Shown here: positions 1 through 9,864 of the stretch, in pieces | Position numbering within the stretch: position 1 is the first letter of the stretch | Layout of the letters: every line of letters starts with the position of its first letter | Assembly: GCF_902150045.1 (NCBI RefSeq) | Contig: NZ_CABFVU010000003.1 | Location: 1-64,000 of the forward strand | Length of the DNA: 64,000 nucleotides | Origin: Chitinophaga polysaccharea | GTDB lineage: Bacteria > Bacteroidota > Bacteroidia > Chitinophagales > Chitinophagaceae | Reading direction: 5' to 3' | Notes under the pieces: generated by a model | Seen by the model: only the letters and a program-made list of their open reading frames with translations | What the model was told of the DNA's origin: nothing | The model's database searches: none | Program-made: the position numbers and the translations under genes

Positions 1-595
1 ATTAATAGGTCTGGCGCTAAGTTGCAATAAGTAAAACAATTATGATCCAGATGCCTTAATGTCGACTCTATGGTCGTTTTAAAGATACCGAACTATTTAT
101 TAAACAAGTTTAATGGATTTTAAAATAAAACAAAATAATTTCGGCCCATATTATAGTTAATTAATGCTTAGTTGATGTTTTAATCCCGTTGATTGTTGTG
201 ATAGCCTATTAATGTATTTTAAAGTTGGTAGCCCGATAAAATCCTAATGTACATAGACTGGAAACAGTTTTTTGAGCATATTAATTGCTCGATCCGATGG
301 TTATTATCCGTTAGATTGGAATTCCTCATTTGACACCATTTAATAATTTAAATACAGCATTTCCAAAATCGAGCATTAAATATTTTGCATTCCTAATCTT
401 CTTCTGTTTTTAATGATTTTCAGTGACCCTGAGTGAATTGTCTAATATACAATATTTAGAAGTAGTGGCATTAAGTTTAATGTATTAATCAAAATCCTTC
501 GCTGGTCTCTCAAAAATTGAATCGTCAATTTTGCATCGTTAGTATCGATGTATATACCCTTGTGTTCTGTAAACTCGACAAGACTTAATATCCAA
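1..595. promoter_or_regulatory. AT-rich upstream region of the giant surface-protein gene
   Basis: No convincing gene is seen in this strongly AT-rich stretch. Its one clear structure is a palindrome, ATTAAAC-AA-GTTTAAT, at 99-114. The same half-sites recur upstream of the metalloprotease gene at 11637-11652. The long leader suggests that the promoter and control sites of the surface-protein operon lie here. I did not find a clean TTTG / TAnnTTTG promoter pair. Confidence 0.4.
99..114. promoter_or_regulatory. Palindrome ATTAAAC-N2-GTTTAAT, copy 1
   Basis: Perfect 7-bp inverted arms around a 2-bp centre, in the non-coding region before the giant T9SS surface protein. An identical pair of arms lies before the M43 protease gene, which also encodes a T9SS cargo. 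A shared operator is inferred; the binding protein is unknown. Confidence 0.4.
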
Positions 596-3500
596 ATGAA
601 AACTTATATGCTTAAAAGTATTCAACTCCTTGTTCTCTCTGTAATATTGGTATTTTTGTCGTTACGTGTTAACGCCGAAGGTAGTAAAGACCTGATGTCC
701 CGTGGTGGAACCAGAGCATTTCTGGCAAGTGGTCCGAGTCTTGACACCAAATCATATCCATTCAGATATTCTGGAACAGTCAAAGTGTATGCTAAAGCCG
801 GGGAGAAAATTTATATGGGATCGAGCGCACAGGGACTGGGTAGTGGGACTATTGTTTGGCGGGCCCCTGATGGTTCTACTGGAAATAGTGGAACAGGTAA
901 CAAATCCATAATTGGGCGTATTGAAAACCGAACGCAGGAAATGAACGGCCCAAATAATCAAACCAATGGTCCAGACAAGACGAAGTATAATCCGTACATA
1001 GTTACTGTGAATTCAGAACAGGAAGGTATCTGGGAAATTGATTTTGTATCACCTATGATTGGCTCATCTCCAGGGGCTAATAATTTGGGTACTATTTCGG
1101 CCGATAAAGAATGGAAATGGAACACGGATCAAGATACTAGATCTCCATACATAGCCGCTTTTGATGTAACAGTACGGGACGTTAATGATAGCAGGTTTTT
1201 GACAGGAAGGGTATATTTAAACCTTTTTTGTGGATATACAGGTAATGGTGGATTTAATGCGCTGTTTTATGTGTTAACAAAAGATGGATATCAATATACT
1301 GTAGACGCTAATGGGTTTATGGGGAAGGGATTCGTTTTTTTTGTAAACAATAAAGGATTTATTAATACTAAAACAGGCGCCCCATCTTACTTAAGCGTAA
1401 CAGACATCAGAGCGTTGAATGTACATGATCCGACAAAACCGGATGATGCGACTAATACAACACATAAGCTTTTCCTTAATGCGCCGGCGGCAGATCTCCC
1501 TGCTTTGGCAAAAACACCGGGTGGTTCTCAAACATGGATATTAGTTAAACCAATGGCTCCCAAGGCTGCTGATTTTAAATTTGAAGGCGTTGAAGGAACA
1601 AAGGAGAGTGCCGGCACTTGGCCATTGACAAGTTTTATCAAGTTTGTGGCTAATATAAGCGGCTCTTATGAAATAGCAATAGATATTGATAAGAATGGAA
1701 TTTATACCGACAAGATTGATAGAAAATTAAAGGGGAGCGCGATTGAAGGGGAAAATTCAATTAGCTGGGATGGCCTGGATGGCTTGGGTAAACCTGTATC
1801 TCCGACAGTTGTTGCTTCGCCTGGAGTGGTGAAAATTACTTTGTTCGGAGGAGAAGTGCATTTTCCATTAATTGATGTTGAGAATAATCCTAATGGAATT
1901 AAAATTACCCGTATCAATGGCGATAAAAGTCCGGAGAGTACAATTTATTGGGATGATTCGCCGATTAATAGTGAAGGAAGTTCGATTCCAAGTTCCCCAC
2001 AGATTAATACTGAAGGTGTAAGCAGTTTGGAGAATGGCCATAAGTGGGGCCGCCCAACTTTCGAGGATAGAGGATTTGGTAATGAGAAGGGATTGGACTC
2101 CTGGACCTATGTCTTCGGTAATCCCCTGATTAGTAAAGTGCCAATGATTCTACAACAGGCAGATTTGGAAATTGTAAGTATTGAACCTTCTGCTAAAAAA
2201 GTTTGTGTGGGAACTCCTATTACATTTAAGGTTGTAGTTAGGAACAATGGGCCCAGCAATATAAGAGGGGCAAAACTTAAAATTAGTATTCCAACTGAGT
2301 TTGAAGTCGACCCATCCACCCTGCCAAAGCCAGGTGATAATTCCGCAATATTTGATATAAATCTAAACCCTACGGACTTTACGGCTTCGCTGAATATGGC
2401 GAATCAGGACGTATTTAGCTTTACTATTTCTGGAAAAGTGAAAGAAGGCCCTCCCAATGGAAACCTTCCTCTTAAGGCAAGCATTTTACGGCCGGCAGAT
2501 GTCAACGACCCCGATGCTACAAATAGTGACCCTGTAGCACCAACGGATCCGGAAGCAGAGTGTAAAGGGCTTAGATGTAACAATATAAAAGAGACAACTG
2601 TATCGGTAGATAGTAAGCCGGTTAAAGCTTCTATAGAAACTCCGATACAATCAAACGGTAATTTGGGTGTGTTCATGTTAAAGGCAAATGATCCGGGACC
2701 AGGAATAGGGAAATGGATATTGCCCGATGGCAGTAATGCAGTTATTAAGGATTTATTATCTCCCAACACAAGCATTACTCTCCAGCCAAATACAAATGCG
2801 GTGGTCGTTTGGTCTGTTACAAATGGAAGCTGTATGGCAAAAGATAGCATTACGCTGAAATATGACATAGTTACAGCTCATCTTGGCATTGTTAAAACAG
2901 CTTCCCAGGAAAAGGCTACAGCAGGCAGTCCGCTGAACTACATCATAAAGGTAACCAACCATGGCCCGGGGAACATATCAGCCAAAGAAACATTCAAAGT
3001 AGTAGAGACGCTGCCGGCAGGCTACATCGTTGAAAGTTATAAAGCCGACCAGGGCAGCTATGATCTTAAAACAGGTGACTGGACGGGAGCCGATCTTCCA
3101 GCCGGAGCAACGGTGACGTTAACGCTCAACGGTAAGGTAGATGCAGCCTATAGTGGCATGGAGCTGATCAACAAGGTAAGTGTGATACCGCCGCCCGGTA
3201 TCCTGCCTCCACCAGCAGATCCTGATAAGGTATCTCCTCCTACCGGCTCAGAGGTGAAAGTACCGGTAACCCGCGTAGCGGCACTGGGCATTGTTAAAAC
3301 AGCTTCCCAGGAAAAGGCTACAGCAGGCAATCCGCTGAACTACATCATAAAGGTAACCAACCATGGCCCGGGGAACATATCAGCCAAAGAAACATTCAAA
3401 GTAGTAGAGACGCTGCCGGCAGGCTACATCGTTGAAAGTTATAAAGCCGACCGGGGTAGCTATGATCTTAAAACAGGCGACTGGACGGGAGCCGATCTTC

Positions 3501-6500
3501 CAGCCGGAGCAACGGTGACGTTAACACTCAACGGTAAGGTAGATGCGGCCTATAGTGGCATGGAGCTGATCAACAAGGTAAGTGTGATACCGCCGCCCGG
3601 TATCCTGCCTCCACCAGCAGATCCTGATAAGGTATCTCCTCCTACCGGCTCAGAGGTGAAAGTACCGGTAACCCGCGTAGCGGCACTGGGCATTGTTAAA
3701 ACAGCTTCCCAGGAAAAGGCTACAGCAGGCAATCCGCTGAACTACATCATAAAGGTAACCAACTATGGCCCGGGGAACATATCAGCCAAAGAGACATTCA
3801 AAGTAGTAGAGACGCTGCCGGCAGGCTACATCGTTGAAAGTTATAAAGCCGACCGGGGCAGCTATGATCTTAAAACAGGCGACTGGACGGGAGCCGACCT
3901 TCCAGCCGGAGCAACGGTGACGTTAACACTCAACGGTAAGGTAGATGCAGCCTATAGTGGCGTGGAGCTGATCAACAAGGTAAGTGTGATACCGCCGCCT
4001 GGTATCCTGCCTCCACCAGCAGATCCTGATAAGGTATCTCCCCCTACCGGCTCAGAGGTGAAAGTACCGGTAACCCGCGTAGCCGCACTTGGCATTGTTA
4101 AAACAGCTTCCCAGGAAAAGGCTACAGCAGGCAATCCGCTGAACTACATCATAAAGGTAACCAACCATGGCCCGGGGAACATATCAGCCAAAGAAACATT
4201 CAAAGTAGTAGAGACGCTGCCGGCAGGCTACATCGTTGAAAGTTATAAAGCCGACCGGGGTAGCTATGATCTTAAAACAGGCGACTGGACGGGAGCCGAT
4301 CTTCCAGCCGGAGCAACGGTGACGTTAACACTCAACGGTAAGGTAGATGCGGCCTATAGTGGCATGGAGCTGATCAACAAGGTAAGTGTGATACCGCCGC
4401 CCGGTATCCTGCCTCCACCAGCAGATCCTGATAAGGTATCTCCTCCTACCGGCTCAGAGGTGAAAGTACCGGTAACCCGCGTAGCGGCACTGGGCATTGT
4501 TAAAACAGCTTCCCAGGAAAAGGCTACAGCAGGCAATCCGCTGAACTACATCATAAAGGTAACCAACTATGGCCCGGGGAACATATCAGCCAAAGAGACA
4601 TTCAAAGTAGTAGAGACGCTGCCGGCAGGCTACATCGTTGAAAGTTATAAAGCCGACCGGGGCAGCTATGATCTTAAAACAGGCGACTGGACGGGAGCCG
4701 ACCTTCCAGCCGGAGCAACGGTGACGTTAACACTCAACGGTAAGGTAGATGCAGCCTATAGTGGCGTGGAGCTGATCAACAAGGTAAGTGTGATACCGCC
4801 GCCTGGTATCCTGCCTCCACCAGCAGATCCTGATAAGGTATCTCCCCCTACCGGCTCAGAGGTGAAAGTACCGGTAACCCGCGTAGCCGCACTTGGCATT
4901 GTTAAAACAGCTTCCCAGGAAAAGGCTACAGCAGGCAATCCGCTGAACTACATCATAAAGGTAACCAACCATGGCCCGGGGAACATATCAGCCAAAGAAA
5001 CATTCAAAGTAGTAGAGACGCTGCCGGCAGGCTACATCGTTGAAAGTTATAAAGCCGACCGGGGTAGCTATGATCTTAAAACAGGCGACTGGACGGGAGC
5101 CGATCTTCCAGCCGGAGCAACGGTGACGTTAACACTCAACGGTAAGGTAGATGCGGCCTATAGTGGCATGGAGCTGATCAACAAGGTAAGTGTGATACCG
5201 CCGCCCGGTATCCTGCCTCCACCAGCAGATCCTGATAAGGTATCTCCTCCTACCGGCTCAGAGGTGAAAGTACCGGTAACCCGCGTAGCGGCACTGGGCA
5301 TTGTTAAAACAGCTTCCCAGGAAAAGGCTACAGCAGGCAATCCGCTGAACTACATCATAAAGGTAACCAACTATGGCCCGGGGAACATATCAGCCAAAGA
5401 GACATTCAAAGTAGTAGAGACGCTGCCGGCAGGCTACATCGTTGAAAGTTATAAAGCCGACCGGGGCAGCTATGATCTTAAAACAGGCGACTGGACGGGA
5501 GCCGACCTTCCAGCCGGAGCAACGGTGACGTTAACACTCAACGGTAAGGTAGATGCAGCCTATAGTGGCGTGGAGCTGATCAACAAGGTAAGTGTGATAC
5601 CGCCGCCTGGTATCCTGCCTCCACCAGCAGATCCTGATAAGGTATCTCCCCCTACCGGCTCAGAGGTGAAAGTACCGGTAACCCGCGTAGCCGCACTTGG
5701 CATTGTTAAAACAGCTTCCCAGGAAAAGGCTACAGCAGGCAATCCGCTGAACTACATCATAAAGGTAACCAACCATGGCCCGGGGAACATATCAGCCAAA
5801 GAAACATTCAAAGTAGTAGAGACGCTGCCGGCAGGCTACATCGTTGAAAGTTATAAAGCCGACCGGGGTAGCTATGATCTTAAAACAGGCGACTGGACGG
5901 GAGCCGATCTTCCAGCCGGAGCAACGGTGACGTTAACACTCAACGGTAAGGTAGATGCGGCCTATAGTGGCATGGAGCTGATCAACAAGGTAAGTGTGAT
6001 ACCGCCGCCCGGTATCCTGCCTCCACCAGCAGATCCTGATAAGGTATCTCCTCCTACCGGCTCAGAGGTGAAAGTACCGGTAACCCGCGTAGCGGCACTG
6101 GGCATTGTTAAAACAGCTTCCCAGGAAAAGGCTACAGCAGGCAATCCGCTGAACTACATCATAAAGGTAACCAACTATGGCCCGGGGAACATATCAGCCA
6201 AAGAGACATTCAAAGTAGTAGAGACGCTGCCGGCAGGCTACATCGTTGAAAGTTATAAAGCCGACCGGGGCAGCTATGATCTTAAAACAGGCGACTGGAC
6301 GGGAGCCGACCTTCCAGCCGGAGCAACGGTGACGTTAACACTCAACGGTAAGGTAGATGCAGCCTATAGTGGCGTGGAGCTGATCAACAAGGTAAGTGTG
6401 ATACCGCCGCCTGGTATCCTGCCTCCACCAGCAGATCCTGATAAGGTATCTCCCCCTACCGGCTCAGAGGTGAAAGTACCGGTAACCCGCGTAGCCGCAC

Positions 6501-8767
6501 TTGGCATTGTTAAAACAGCTTCCCAGGAAAAGGCTACAGCAGGCAATCCGCTGAACTACATCATAAAGGTAACCAACCATGGCCCGGGGAACATATCAGC
6601 CAAAGAAACATTCAAAGTAGTAGAGACGCTGCCGGCAGGCTACATCGTTGAAAGTTATAAAGCCGACCGGGGTAGCTATGATCTTAAAACAGGCGACTGG
6701 ACGGGAGCCGATCTTCCAGCCGGAGCAACGGTGACGTTAACACTCAACGGTAAGGTAGATGCGGCCTATAGTGGCATGGAGCTGATCAACAAGGTAAGTG
6801 TGATACCGCCGCCCGGTATCCTGCCTCCACCAGCAGATCCTGATAAGGTATCTCCTCCTACCGGCTCAGAGGTGAAAGTACCGGTAACCCGCGTAGCGGC
6901 ACTGGGCATTGTTAAAACAGCTTCCCAGGAAAAGGCTACAGCAGGCAATCCGCTGAACTACATCATAAAGGTAACCAACTATGGCCCGGGGAACATATCA
7001 GCCAAAGAGACATTCAAAGTAGTAGAGACGCTGCCGGCAGGCTACATCGTTGAAAGTTATAAAGCCGACCGGGGCAGCTATGATCTTAAAACAGGCGACT
7101 GGACGGGAGCCGACCTTCCAGCCGGAGCAACGGTGACGTTAACACTCAACGGTAAGGTAGATGCAGCCTATAGTGGCGTGGAGCTGATCAACAAGGTAAG
7201 TGTGATACCGCCGCCTGGTATCCTGCCTCCACCAGCAGATCCTGATAAGGTATCTCCCCCTACCGGCTCAGAGGTGAAAGTACCGGTAACCCGCGTAGCC
7301 GCACTTGGCATTGTTAAAACAGCTTCCCAGGAAAAGGCTACAGCAGGCAATCCGCTGAACTACATCATAAAGGTAACCAACCATGGCCCGGGGAACATAT
7401 CAGCCAAAGAAACATTCAAAGTAGTAGAGACGCTGCCGGCAGGCTACATCGTTGAAAGTTATAAAGCCGACCGGGGTAGCTATGATCTTAAAACAGGCGA
7501 CTGGACGGGAGCCGATCTTCCAGCCGGAGCAACGGTGACGTTAACACTCAACGGTAAGGTAGATGCGGCCTATAGTGGCATGGAGCTGATCAACAAGGTA
7601 AGTGTGATACCGCCGCCCGGTATCCTGCCTCCACCAGCAGATCCTGATAAGGTATCTCCTCCTACCGGCTCAGAGGTGAAAGTACCGGTAACCCGCGTAG
7701 CGGCACTGGGCATTGTTAAAACGGCTTCCCAGGATACCGCTACAGCAGGCAGTCCTTTGAACTATACGATCCGGGTAACTAACTATGGCCCTGCTAATAT
7801 TACATCCGAAGATGTCTTTAAGGTAACAGAATCTATTCCGATGGGTTTTGTAGTGGAAAGTTATAAGGTTGACCAAGGTAACTACAACATATCAAATGGT
7901 AGCTGGACAAATGCGTTTCTTCCAGCTGGTGCAACAGTAACACTGATGATCACTGGTAAGGTGGCCGCAGAATACAGAGGAACAAACCTAACTAATAAAG
8001 CAACTGTTACACTGCCACTCAATATAGCATCGCCACCTCCACCAGGCCCCGGACAACCACCGCTGCCGCCAACAATTTCAGAGGTAACGGTGCCGGTTGT
8101 ACGCACTGCTGCGTTAAGTGTAACAAAAACTGCCTCAGAAGAAACAGCAATTGCAGGAAAACCTTTGAACTATACTATAAAGGTCACGAACAATGGTCCG
8201 GCGAATATCGAGCCTACCGAGATCTTTGAGGTTATCGAATCACTACCCGCAGGTTATATTTTGGATGGTTATAAGGTGGATCAAGGTCAGTATGACATAA
8301 ATACCGGTAGCTGGACGAACGTTTATTTTACACCAGGAACTACTATTACTTTAACTATTATCGGTAGGATGGATGCAGACTTTACAGGAAAGAATGTAGT
8401 CAATAAGGTATCAGTGAAATTACCACCAGGCATGGTACCACCAGATCAATTGAGATTCCGTGTTCCTGAACAAACGGTAGCAGTATCAACAGTGCCTTTT
8501 GTTGAGTATAAGTTCTTTATTCCAAACGTATTTACCCCTAACGGAGATGGTAAAAATGATAAGTTCACAATTGTTGGCATCGACCGTTATCCCGGTTCAG
8601 GATTGATAATTTATAACAGATGGGGAAATGAGGTATATAATTCTAAATCTTATAATAATGAGTGGGATGGAAGAGGATTGAACGAAGGCACTTATTATTA
8701 CCTCCTGCAACTTAAAACGCCGGATGGAATTAGGACCTATAAAGGATGGATTGAATTATTGAGATAA
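596..8767 (+). CDS. Giant repeat-containing surface protein with T9SS type B sorting domain
   Basis: Predicted exported adhesin-like protein of 2,723 residues. The ATG at 596 is preferred over an in-frame ATG at 548 because it directly starts a signal peptide (charged MKTYMLK, hydrophobic core, cleavage near VNA/EGS). After a unique N-terminal region of about 500 residues comes one divergent DUF11-like domain (QADLEIVS, near 2160). It is followed by twelve almost identical 134-residue DUF11-like repeats starting LGIVKTASQE (2882-7705), two diverged repeats (from 7706 and 8114), and a C-terminal domain with FIPNVFTPNGDG and YNRWG motifs. That last domain is the gliding-motility/CHU_C type used for T9SS type B export. 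Proline-rich linkers (IPPPGILPPPADPD) join the repeats. The next gene, a PorP/SprF protein, is a usual partner of type B cargo. The ligand is unknown; a stalk-like adhesin is likely. Near-identical repeats can be miscounted in assembly. Confidence 0.9.
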   Translation: MKTYMLKSIQLLVLSVILVFLSLRVNAEGSKDLMSRGGTRAFLASGPSLDTKSYPFRYSGTVKVYAKAGEKIYMGSSAQGLGSGTIVWRAPDGSTGNSGTGNKSIIGRIENRTQEMNGPNNQTNGPDKTKYNPYIVTVNSEQEGIWEIDFVSPMIGSSPGANNLGTISADKEWKWNTDQDTRSPYIAAFDVTVRDVNDSRFLTGRVYLNLFCGYTGNGGFNALFYVLTKDGYQYTVDANGFMGKGFVFFVNNKGFINTKTGAPSYLSVTDIRALNVHDPTKPDDATNTTHKLFLNAPAADLPALAKTPGGSQTWILVKPMAPKAADFKFEGVEGTKESAGTWPLTSFIKFVANISGSYEIAIDIDKNGIYTDKIDRKLKGSAIEGENSISWDGLDGLGKPVSPTVVASPGVVKITLFGGEVHFPLIDVENNPNGIKITRINGDKSPESTIYWDDSPINSEGSSIPSSPQINTEGVSSLENGHKWGRPTFEDRGFGNEKGLDSWTYVFGNPLISKVPMILQQADLEIVSIEPSAKKVCVGTPITFKVVVRNNGPSNIRGAKLKISIPTEFEVDPSTLPKPGDNSAIFDINLNPTDFTASLNMANQDVFSFTISGKVKEGPPNGNLPLKASILRPADVNDPDATNSDPVAPTDPEAECKGLRCNNIKETTVSVDSKPVKASIETPIQSNGNLGVFMLKANDPGPGIGKWILPDGSNAVIKDLLSPNTSITLQPNTNAVVVWSVTNGSCMAKDSITLKYDIVTAHLGIVKTASQEKATAGSPLNYIIKVTNHGPGNISAKETFKVVETLPAGYIVESYKADQGSYDLKTGDWTGADLPAGATVTLTLNGKVDAAYSGMELINKVSVIPPPGILPPPADPDKVSPPTGSEVKVPVTRVAALGIVKTASQEKATAGNPLNYIIKVTNHGPGNISAKETFKVVETLPAGYIVESYKADRGSYDLKTGDWTGADLPAGATVTLTLNGKVDAAYSGMELINKVSVIPPPGILPPPADPDKVSPPTGSEVKVPVTRVAALGIVKTASQEKATAGNPLNYIIKVTNYGPGNISAKETFKVVETLPAGYIVESYKADRGSYDLKTGDWTGADLPAGATVTLTLNGKVDAAYSGVELINKVSVIPPPGILPPPADPDKVSPPTGSEVKVPVTRVAALGIVKTASQEKATAGNPLNYIIKVTNHGPGNISAKETFKVVETLPAGYIVESYKADRGSYDLKTGDWTGADLPAGATVTLTLNGKVDAAYSGMELINKVSVIPPPGILPPPADPDKVSPPTGSEVKVPVTRVAALGIVKTASQEKATAGNPLNYIIKVTNYGPGNISAKETFKVVETLPAGYIVESYKADRGSYDLKTGDWTGADLPAGATVTLTLNGKVDAAYSGVELINKVSVIPPPGILPPPADPDKVSPPTGSEVKVPVTRVAALGIVKTASQEKATAGNPLNYIIKVTNHGPGNISAKETFKVVETLPAGYIVESYKADRGSYDLKTGDWTGADLPAGATVTLTLNGKVDAAYSGMELINKVSVIPPPGILPPPADPDKVSPPTGSEVKVPVTRVAALGIVKTASQEKATAGNPLNYIIKVTNYGPGNISAKETFKVVETLPAGYIVESYKADRGSYDLKTGDWTGADLPAGATVTLTLNGKVDAAYSGVELINKVSVIPPPGILPPPADPDKVSPPTGSEVKVPVTRVAALGIVKTASQEKATAGNPLNYIIKVTNHGPGNISAKETFKVVETLPAGYIVESYKADRGSYDLKTGDWTGADLPAGATVTLTLNGKVDAAYSGMELINKVSVIPPPGILPPPADPDKVSPPTGSEVKVPVTRVAALGIVKTASQEKATAGNPLNYIIKVTNYGPGNISAKETFKVVETLPAGYIVESYKADRGSYDLKTGDWTGADLPAGATVTLTLNGKVDAAYSGVELINKVSVIPPPGILPPPADPDKVSPPTGSEVKVPVTRVAALGIVKTASQEKATAGNPLNYIIKVTNHGPGNISAKETFKVVETLPAGYIVESYKADRGSYDLKTGDWTGADLPAGATVTLTLNGKVDAAYSGMELINKVSVIPPPGILPPPADPDKVSPPTGSEVKVPVTRVAALGIVKTASQEKATAGNPLNYIIKVTNYGPGNISAKETFKVVETLPAGYIVESYKADRGSYDLKTGDWTGADLPAGATVTLTLNGKVDAAYSGVELINKVSVIPPPGILPPPADPDKVSPPTGSEVKVPVTRVAALGIVKTASQEKATAGNPLNYIIKVTNHGPGNISAKETFKVVETLPAGYIVESYKADRGSYDLKTGDWTGADLPAGATVTLTLNGKVDAAYSGMELINKVSVIPPPGILPPPADPDKVSPPTGSEVKVPVTRVAALGIVKTASQDTATAGSPLNYTIRVTNYGPANITSEDVFKVTESIPMGFVVESYKVDQGNYNISNGSWTNAFLPAGATVTLMITGKVAAEYRGTNLTNKATVTLPLNIASPPPPGPGQPPLPPTISEVTVPVVRTAALSVTKTASEETAIAGKPLNYTIKVTNNGPANIEPTEIFEVIESLPAGYILDGYKVDQGQYDINTGSWTNVYFTPGTTITLTIIGRMDADFTGKNVVNKVSVKLPPGMVPPDQLRFRVPEQTVAVSTVPFVEYKFFIPNVFTPNGDGKNDKFTIVGIDRYPGSGLIIYNRWGNEVYNSKSYNNEWDGRGLNEGTYYYLLQLKTPDGIRTYKGWIELLR
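2882..7705 (+). repeat. Twelve tandem 402-bp repeats with 804-bp higher-order period
   Basis: Twelve in-frame copies of 402 bp (134 codons). Copy 1 differs slightly from the rest. Copies 2 to 11 alternate between two versions: A (NHGPGN, GMEL, codons GCGGCC and CCCGGT) and B (NYGPGN, GVEL, codons GCAGCC and CCTGGT). They therefore form five 804-bp A-B dimers beginning at 3284, 4088, 4892, 5696 and 6500, and a final A copy at 7304. The dimers look identical at the DNA level by eye. This points to recent expansion by unequal crossing-over of a dimer. The flanking copies at 7706 and 8114 are clearly diverged. Confidence 0.95.
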
Positions 8768-8788
8768 TACTGTTTTGTTTTATTAAAA

Positions 8789-9814
8789 ATGAAAATTATG
8801 AGGAATAGAATAATGCAATTGTTATTTATCGTATTGCTTATAACCAGTTTTTTTTCTGGAAATATCCTTGCACAGCAGAATATACAATTTAGCCAGTATG
8901 TATTTAATGGTTTAAGTGTAAATCCGGCTTATGCAGGGTACAAAGGTGACTGGTATCTAAATGGAATTTACAGACATCAATGGGCAGGATTCCCCGGAGC
9001 ACCGAGAACAGGTGGTATTTCTATAGATGGACTTACAAATGCTAACGAAAATAGGGTAGGATTAGGAGCACAGTTAATGTTTGATAGGTTAGGCCCTCAG
9101 GAATCACTGTCTGCCTATGGCTCTTATGCTTATAGGATTCCATTGGATCAAAATGATACTAAACGCTTATGCCTGGGAATAGGAGGAGGAATCACTCAAT
9201 ATTCGATAGACGGAGGAAGCCTCAAATATGTGGATGATCAGGATTTGGCTATTCCAGTTGAAAAGGTATCTAAAATAATACCTGATGTACGCTTTGGCAT
9301 CTATTATTATACCCCTTCATTTTATGTGGGTGTTTCAATAATGGATTTACTGTCTTTGTATACAGATGATACTCGTTATAGCCTGGGGGGGTATAATTAT
9401 CAAACAATTCGAAAAACACAGCATTTTTATTTGTCTGCCGGATATTTGGTCAATCTTTCTGAAGAGTTAAAACTAAGGCCATCTATTATGATTAAAGAGG
9501 ACTTTAAAGGACCAACCAATATGGATTTAAATGCCTTTTTGCTTATTTCTGAAAAACTCTGGATAGGAGGCTCTTATCGTACAGGTGTGCCTTTTTGGGG
9601 TAAGACCGCGCTTAGTCCTGATTTAAGTCAATTGGATGCAGCTAGTGTTATCGTGGAATTTTATACTAACTCCAAATTACGTATCGGATATTCCTATGAT
9701 CTTTCCCTTAATAAGATGGCCGGTCAGCAACGAGGGTCGCATGAAATATCTGTAGGATATCTTTTTAATAGCAATAAGAATAAATCGCGGATAACGAGTC
9801 CCCGATATTTCTAA
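8789..9814 (+). CDS. PorP/SprF family type IX secretion membrane protein
   Basis: 341 residues with an N-terminal signal peptide ending near LAQQN. The opening motif (IQFSQYVFNGLSVNPAYAGY) is the signature of the PorP/SprF family of outer-membrane beta-barrel proteins. Members work with type IX secretion and often sit beside genes for type B (CHU_C) cargo, as here, 21 bp after the giant surface protein. The rest alternates aromatic beta strands with glycine-rich turns and ends in strands typical of barrels (IVEFYTNSKLRIGYSYD). The likely role is to export or anchor the upstream protein at the cell surface. Many paralogues usually exist per genome, so a precise symbol is not justified. Confidence 0.9.
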   Translation: MKIMRNRIMQLLFIVLLITSFFSGNILAQQNIQFSQYVFNGLSVNPAYAGYKGDWYLNGIYRHQWAGFPGAPRTGGISIDGLTNANENRVGLGAQLMFDRLGPQESLSAYGSYAYRIPLDQNDTKRLCLGIGGGITQYSIDGGSLKYVDDQDLAIPVEKVSKIIPDVRFGIYYYTPSFYVGVSIMDLLSLYTDDTRYSLGGYNYQTIRKTQHFYLSAGYLVNLSEELKLRPSIMIKEDFKGPTNMDLNAFLLISEKLWIGGSYRTGVPFWGKTALSPDLSQLDAASVIVEFYTNSKLRIGYSYDLSLNKMAGQQRGSHEISVGYLFNSNKNKSRITSPRYF

Positions 9815-9864
9815 AATAATATGCAAAAATGATAGAACATTATTTAAGAATAAGCTTAATAAAA

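Noticed and set aside
3148..7350. Eleven identical-looking 60-residue minus-strand ORFs at 402-bp intervals
   Set aside because: They are antisense shadows of the DUF11-like repeats; regular spacing comes from the repeat array, with no start context or domain of their own.
2882..7705. Regularly spaced repeats as a CRISPR-like array
   Set aside because: Units are 402 bp, contiguous, in frame and coding; there are no short repeats with variable spacers.
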